A program made the translations under genes and the position numbers. Positions 60,887-64,000 of a DNA stretch of 64,000 nt are shown here, one piece after another. Source of the DNA: Streptomyces sp. PCS3-D2. Its GTDB lineage: Bacteria > Actinomycetota > Actinomycetes > Streptomycetales > Streptomycetaceae. Where the stretch lies: NCBI RefSeq assembly GCF_000612545.2, contig NZ_CP097800.1:2787001-2851000 (forward strand), written 5' to 3'. The notes below the pieces were generated by a model. It did no database searches. It had not been told where the DNA came from and saw only the letters and a program-made list of their open reading frames with translations. How positions within the stretch are numbered: position 1 is the first letter of the stretch; each line of letters starts with the position of its first letter.

Positions 60887-62953
60887 TCAGCCGCCGGCGG
60901 CGCCCATCTGCGCGGCGAGCTCAGCCGGGTCCGTCACAGGCCGCGCACAGACGAAGTGCCGGCACACGTACGCCGTCGGAAGGTCGTCCACGAGCCCGCG
61001 CCCGGCCAGGAGCGGGAACTCCCCCTCTCCTCCCTCCGCGGACTGCGGCAGACCCACCGCCACCACCGCACCGGGAGCCGTCCCCAGCAGCGCCGCCCGG
61101 TGCAGGGCGGCCCGCGCCGGATCCTCCGGATGCCCGACGACGGCCACCTCGCGCGGCCCGTCCAGGAGGGCCTCCGCCACCGAGAGCCCGTGCCCGATAA
61201 AACGCGGCACGCGCGGGCCCAGGGCCTGCACCACACCGAGTGCCCGCTCCGCCGCCGTGCGGTGCGCCTCCGAACCGGTGTGCGCCGCGTACGAGAGCAA
61301 CGCGCCCGCGGCGGCCGTCCAGCCGGACGGCGCGGCCGTGTCCGTCGGGTCCTGCGGCCGGCGAATCAGCTTCTCCGCGTCGTGCGCCGTGTCGTACAGC
61401 GACCCGTCCTCGGCGGTGAACCGGTCCAGGACCAGGTCCAGCAGGAACCCGGCGAACTCCAGCCAGACCCCTTCGCCGGTCACCGCCGCCAGGGCGAGGA
61501 AGCCCTCGGCGACGTCGCCGTAGTCCTCCAGCACTCCCGCGTTGGCGCCCACACGCCCGTCCTTGCTGGTCCGCGCGAGCCGAGGGGCCCGGCCGACGGC
61601 CGCGTCGAAGTGGACGCGCACCAGCAGATCGGCCGCCTCGGTCGCCCGCTCCACCAGGTCGGGCCGCTCGAAGTACGCCCCGCACTCCGCCAGCGCCGCA
61701 ATGGCCAGGCCGTTCCACGCGGCCACGACCTTGTCGTCCCGCCCGGGCACGGGCCGCTCGGCCCGCGCGGCCAGCAGCCGCGCCCGGATCCCGTCGATCC
61801 GCTCCGCGTCCACCGCAGGGCCGTCCTGCGGCAGCCGGAGCACGGACGTGCCGTGCTCGAACGTCCCCTCCTCGGTCACCCCGAAGTACCCGGCGGCGAG
61901 CGCCCCGTCGTCCTCCCCGAGCACCTCCCGCAACTGGGCCGGCGTCCACGCGTAGTAGGCCCCCTCCCCGTGCGCGCCGGTCAGCGGGTCCTCACTGTCG
62001 GCGTCGAGGGCGGAGGCGAAACCGCCCTGTGCGGTGCGCAGCTCCCGGACCATGAAGTCGGCGGTCTCCAGGGCGATCCGCCGCGCGAGCTCCGAACCGG
62101 TGGCCCGCCACAGGTGGGCGTAGACCCGACAGAGCAGGGCGTTGTCGTAGAGCATCTTCTCGAAGTGCGGGACCACCCAGTCCCGGTCCACCGAGTAGCG
62201 CGCGAACCCGCCGCCGAGCTGGTCGTAGATCCCGCCGCGGGCCATCGCCTCACAGGTGTCGACGGCCATCTGCAGGGCGCCCTCGGACCCGGTGCGCGCA
62301 TGGTGGCGCAGCAGGAACTCCAGCACCATGGACGGCGGGAACTTCGGCGCCCCGCCGAACCCGCCGCGCGCGGCGTCGTACTCGCGCGTCAGCCCGAGCA
62401 GCGCCTGCGCCAGCTCCTCGGGCCCCGGGGTCCCGGCCTTCCCGTAGTCCAGCTGCCGCCCGGCCAGATCCCGCACGATCTTCTGCGCGACCTCGGCGAC
62501 CTCCTCGGGGCGCCCCACCCAGGCCGCCCGCACGCCTTCGAGCACCTGCCGGAAGGAGGGCATCCCGTGCCGCGGCTCGGGCGGGAAGTAGGTCCCGAAG
62601 TAGAACGGCTCCCCGTCGGGGTTCATGAACACGGACATCGGCCAGCCCCCCTGCCCGGTGGCGGCTTGCACGGCCTCCATGTACACCGCGTCCACGTCCG
62701 GCCGCTCCTCGCGGTCCACCTTGACGGACACGAAATGCTCGTTCATGTACGCGGCGGTGTCGTCGTCCTCGAAGGACTCGTGAGCCATGACATGGCACCA
62801 GTGACAGGCGCTGTAGCCGACGCTCAGGAACACGGGGACATCGCGCCGCCGGGCTTCCTCGAACGCGTCGGTCTCCCATGGCCACCAGTCAACGGGGTTG
62901 TCCGCGTGCTGGAGGAGGTACGGAGACGTGGCCTGCGCAAGTCGGTTCGGCAT
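60887..62953 (-). CDS. YyaL/DUF255 thioredoxin-domain protein (SPATA20-like)
   Basis: A 688-residue cytoplasmic protein with an N-terminal thioredoxin-like DUF255 domain (about 1-165) and a C-terminal alpha/alpha-barrel similar to N-acylglucosamine epimerases. The N-terminus shows [21 protein letters not shown] (in outline) and the CxxC site CHWC (Cys50, Cys53) in [29 protein letters not shown] and [11 protein letters not shown] are signature blocks. Widespread from bacteria to mammals; the function remains unclear, perhaps redox-linked carbohydrate metabolism. Confidence 0.94.
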   Translation of the reverse strand: MPNRLAQATSPYLLQHADNPVDWWPWETDAFEEARRRDVPVFLSVGYSACHWCHVMAHESFEDDDTAAYMNEHFVSVKVDREERPDVDAVYMEAVQAATGQGGWPMSVFMNPDGEPFYFGTYFPPEPRHGMPSFRQVLEGVRAAWVGRPEEVAEVAQKIVRDLAGRQLDYGKAGTPGPEELAQALLGLTREYDAARGGFGGAPKFPPSMVLEFLLRHHARTGSEGALQMAVDTCEAMARGGIYDQLGGGFARYSVDRDWVVPHFEKMLYDNALLCRVYAHLWRATGSELARRIALETADFMVRELRTAQGGFASALDADSEDPLTGAHGEGAYYAWTPAQLREVLGEDDGALAAGYFGVTEEGTFEHGTSVLRLPQDGPAVDAERIDGIRARLLAARAERPVPGRDDKVVAAWNGLAIAALAECGAYFERPDLVERATEAADLLVRVHFDAAVGRAPRLARTSKDGRVGANAGVLEDYGDVAEGFLALAAVTGEGVWLEFAGFLLDLVLDRFTAEDGSLYDTAHDAEKLIRRPQDPTDTAAPSGWTAAAGALLSYAAHTGSEAHRTAAERALGVVQALGPRVPRFIGHGLSVAEALLDGPREVAVVGHPEDPARAALHRAALLGTAPGAVVAVGLPQSAEGGEGEFPLLAGRGLVDDLPTAYVCRHFVCARPVTDPAELAAQMGAAGG

Positions 62954-63068
62954 ACCCCCATCCTTGCGGACGCGATGCCGCCCCGCCCATGCGCCACGGG
63001 GCAGCGCACGAACGGGGCCAGGCCGAACCGCTGAACTGTCTGCTCGCCGTCGCCCAGCGGGCCGGGCT

Positions 63069-63296
63069 CTACTCGGCGCGGGTCACGCGTGCATGGTCAA
63101 TGTACTCCCGGCGGAACACGTCGTGACCGGTCCGGCCGGTATGTCTTAGCGCCCAGTCCTGAGCGTCGTTCGGGTCGCCCTGGGGGCCGGAGTCATCACC
63201 GCACCCCACGGTCAGGCAGAAGAGCTGTGCGGTGATCCCGCCGTCTGGCACGTGCCTGATGGTGTGGTCCACGTAGCGCATGACTGTACGGGGCAT
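63069..63296 (-). CDS. Small conserved protein (DUF7848-like)
   Basis: A 75-residue protein with the pattern [29 protein letters not shown] and [17 protein letters not shown] (in outline). This looks like the small Streptomyces family with a Cys pair and a His-rich second half that I associate with DUF7848; it may bind a metal. Its ATG overlaps the stop of the upstream small gene (ATGA), so the pair is translationally coupled. Function unknown. Confidence 0.75.
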   Translation of the reverse strand: MPRTVMRYVDHTIRHVPDGGITAQLFCLTVGCGDDSGPQGDPNDAQDWALRHTGRTGHDVFRREYIDHARVTRAE

Positions 63297-63487
63297 CAGT
63301 GTCCCTCCGGATGCCGGCGAAGGTAGACGTTGCAGTCGGACACAGTCGTCATGTCACCGCCAGTGCGGGCCCACTCCCGGACCTTGGCAGGCTCCGCGCA
63401 CCCAGCGCACCCCGGCACGGGGGCAGGGTCCGGGTCCGGTGCGCGCAACGGCTCCACTCCTCCGCCACCGGATCCCCGGCGGATCAC
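63296..63487 (-). CDS. Small CxxC protein with conserved HPEGH tail
   Basis: A 63-residue protein: a Gly/Pro/Arg-rich head, a PGCAGCAEPAKVREWARTGG segment with CxxC, and the tail SDCNVYLRRHPEGH. I recognise the C-terminal pattern as a small family common beside WhiJ-type and other regulators in Streptomyces. The GTG start follows GGCGGGGGT. Three Cys and two His could bind zinc. Coupled to the next gene by an overlapping ATGA. Function unknown. Confidence 0.72.
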   Translation of the reverse strand: MIRRGSGGGGVEPLRAPDPDPAPVPGCAGCAEPAKVREWARTGGDMTTVSDCNVYLRRHPEGH

Positions 63488-63546
63488 ACCCCCGCCACCA
63501 CCGGCTACGGAACAGACCCCGCCCCGGCACCCCCTTGCCCGCGGAC

Positions 63547-63580
63547 TGAACGATTGTTTAGAATGCTGAACATGCGTTCA
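63547..63580. promoter_or_regulatory. 34-bp imperfect palindrome over a TetR promoter and start codon
   Basis: The outer arms TGAACG (63547-63552) and CGTTCA (63575-63580) and the inner arms GTTTAG (63556-63561) and CTGAAC (63566-63571) share one centre. About 13 of 17 positions are symmetric. It contains the -10 box TAGAAT (63559-63564) and the ATG at 63572, suggesting autorepression. Confidence 0.65.
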
Positions 63581-64000
63581 ATCATGAGAGACGGCAACGA
63601 CCGGACGAGCCGCGCCGTCATGCGCGACGAGGCTCTCCGACTCTTCGCGAAGTCCGGGCCCGATGCGGTGTCCGTACGGCAGATCGCGCAGGCCGCCGGC
63701 GTGTCACCGGGGCTCGTACTGCACCACTTCGGCTCGAAGGACGGGCTGCGGCAGGACGTCGACCGGCATGTGGTCGCCGTCTTCGAGGCGGTGCTCGGCG
63801 AGGTCTCGACGCACGGTCCCGAGGGCCCCGAGCAGGCCGGGGGGCAGGCGCATTCCCTCGGGGCCGCCGTACTGCGTCATCTGCCCGAGGATTCGCCGGT
63901 CCCCGCCTACCTGGGGCGGCTGCTGATGTCGGGCTCCGAAGCCGGCCGGACCCTTTTCCGCCGGCTCTTCGAGCTCAGCCTGCGGACCCTGGAGGAGATG
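63572..64000 (+). CDS. TetR family regulator (3' end cut by window)
   Basis: The first 143 residues of a TetR-type regulator. The helix-turn-helix is visible: MRDEALRLFAKSGPDAVSVRQIAQAAGV then SPGLVLHHFGSKDGLRQDVD. The remainder is the start of a helical ligand domain. I chose the ATG at 63572 because a TAGAAT -10 box lies 7 nt upstream; in-frame ATGs at 63563 and 63584 are alternatives. A 34-bp symmetric element covers the start, so it probably represses itself. The target gene is likely beyond the window. Confidence 0.9.
   Translation, partial: MRSIMRDGNDRTSRAVMRDEALRLFAKSGPDAVSVRQIAQAAGVSPGLVLHHFGSKDGLRQDVDRHVVAVFEAVLGEVSTHGPEGPEQAGGQAHSLGAAVLRHLPEDSPVPAYLGRLLMSGSEAGRTLFRRLFELSLRTLEEM

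Overview
The window is high-GC actinobacterial chromosomal DNA, almost certainly from a Streptomyces or close relative. This rests on strong third-position G/C bias, frequent GTG starts, a WhiJ-type XRE/DUF397 pair, a GTP-dependent PEP carboxykinase, an oxyR-ahpCD locus, a dre-like box at a chitinase gene, and many leaderless genes with a TANNNT -10 box 6-7 nt before the start codon. It looks like ordinary core chromosome with accessory patches. I see no phage, insertion sequence, CRISPR array, rRNA or tRNA.

Layout. 1-9.3 kb: a class A penicillin-binding protein (3' end cut by the window), an SPFH protein overlapping a ribbon-helix-helix protein, a PadR-controlled ABC exporter operon, and oxyR divergent from ahpC-ahpD. 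9.4-17.4 kb (mostly minus strand): a membrane-anchored unknown, an AI-2E family permease, a lytic transglycosylase with a long structured leader, a PIN/PhoH ATPase, an isoprenyl transferase, an aldo/keto reductase and a prepilin peptidase. 17.4-31.4 kb: mixed accessory genes, including DUF192, SMI1/KNR4, an orphan sugar-binding lipoprotein, a polysaccharide deacetylase, a MFS pump with divergent TetR, a second TetR with a divergent SnoaL/NTF2-like gene, and an ATPase/WhiJ-like/DUF397 trio.

31.4-41.3 kb is a long minus-strand Tad/Flp pilus locus (zinc-ribbon protein, CpaB, CpaE, two TadE-like proteins, TadA, TadB, TadC, an atypical LuxR regulator, Flp pilin, TadG-like protein, lipoprotein, OmpA-domain protein). 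Its likely prepilin peptidase lies 14 kb away at 16.6-17.4 kb. Four of its products share a DRGQ processing-site signature.

41.7-53.7 kb: secreted chitinase and zinc carboxypeptidase, a compact D-amino-acid catabolic locus (RidA-IclR divergent from a D-threonine-aldolase/D-serine-dehydratase-like enzyme and an N-acyl-D-amino-acid deacylase), a YdcF-like membrane protein, a secreted chymotrypsin-like protease, a LysR regulator and a deazaflavin-type oxidoreductase. 53.9-64 kb: an AlaA-like aminotransferase, an RDD membrane protein, PEP carboxykinase, a haemolysin-III/PAQR protein with a perfect operator-like palindrome over its promoter, a YyaL/DUF255 thioredoxin-domain protein, two small proteins and a TetR gene running off the end.

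The most interesting features are the operator-like palindromes fused to leaderless promoters, the Tad locus with OmpA-type and lipoprotein partners in a Gram-positive, the unexplained structured leader of the transglycosylase gene, and the D-amino-acid locus.
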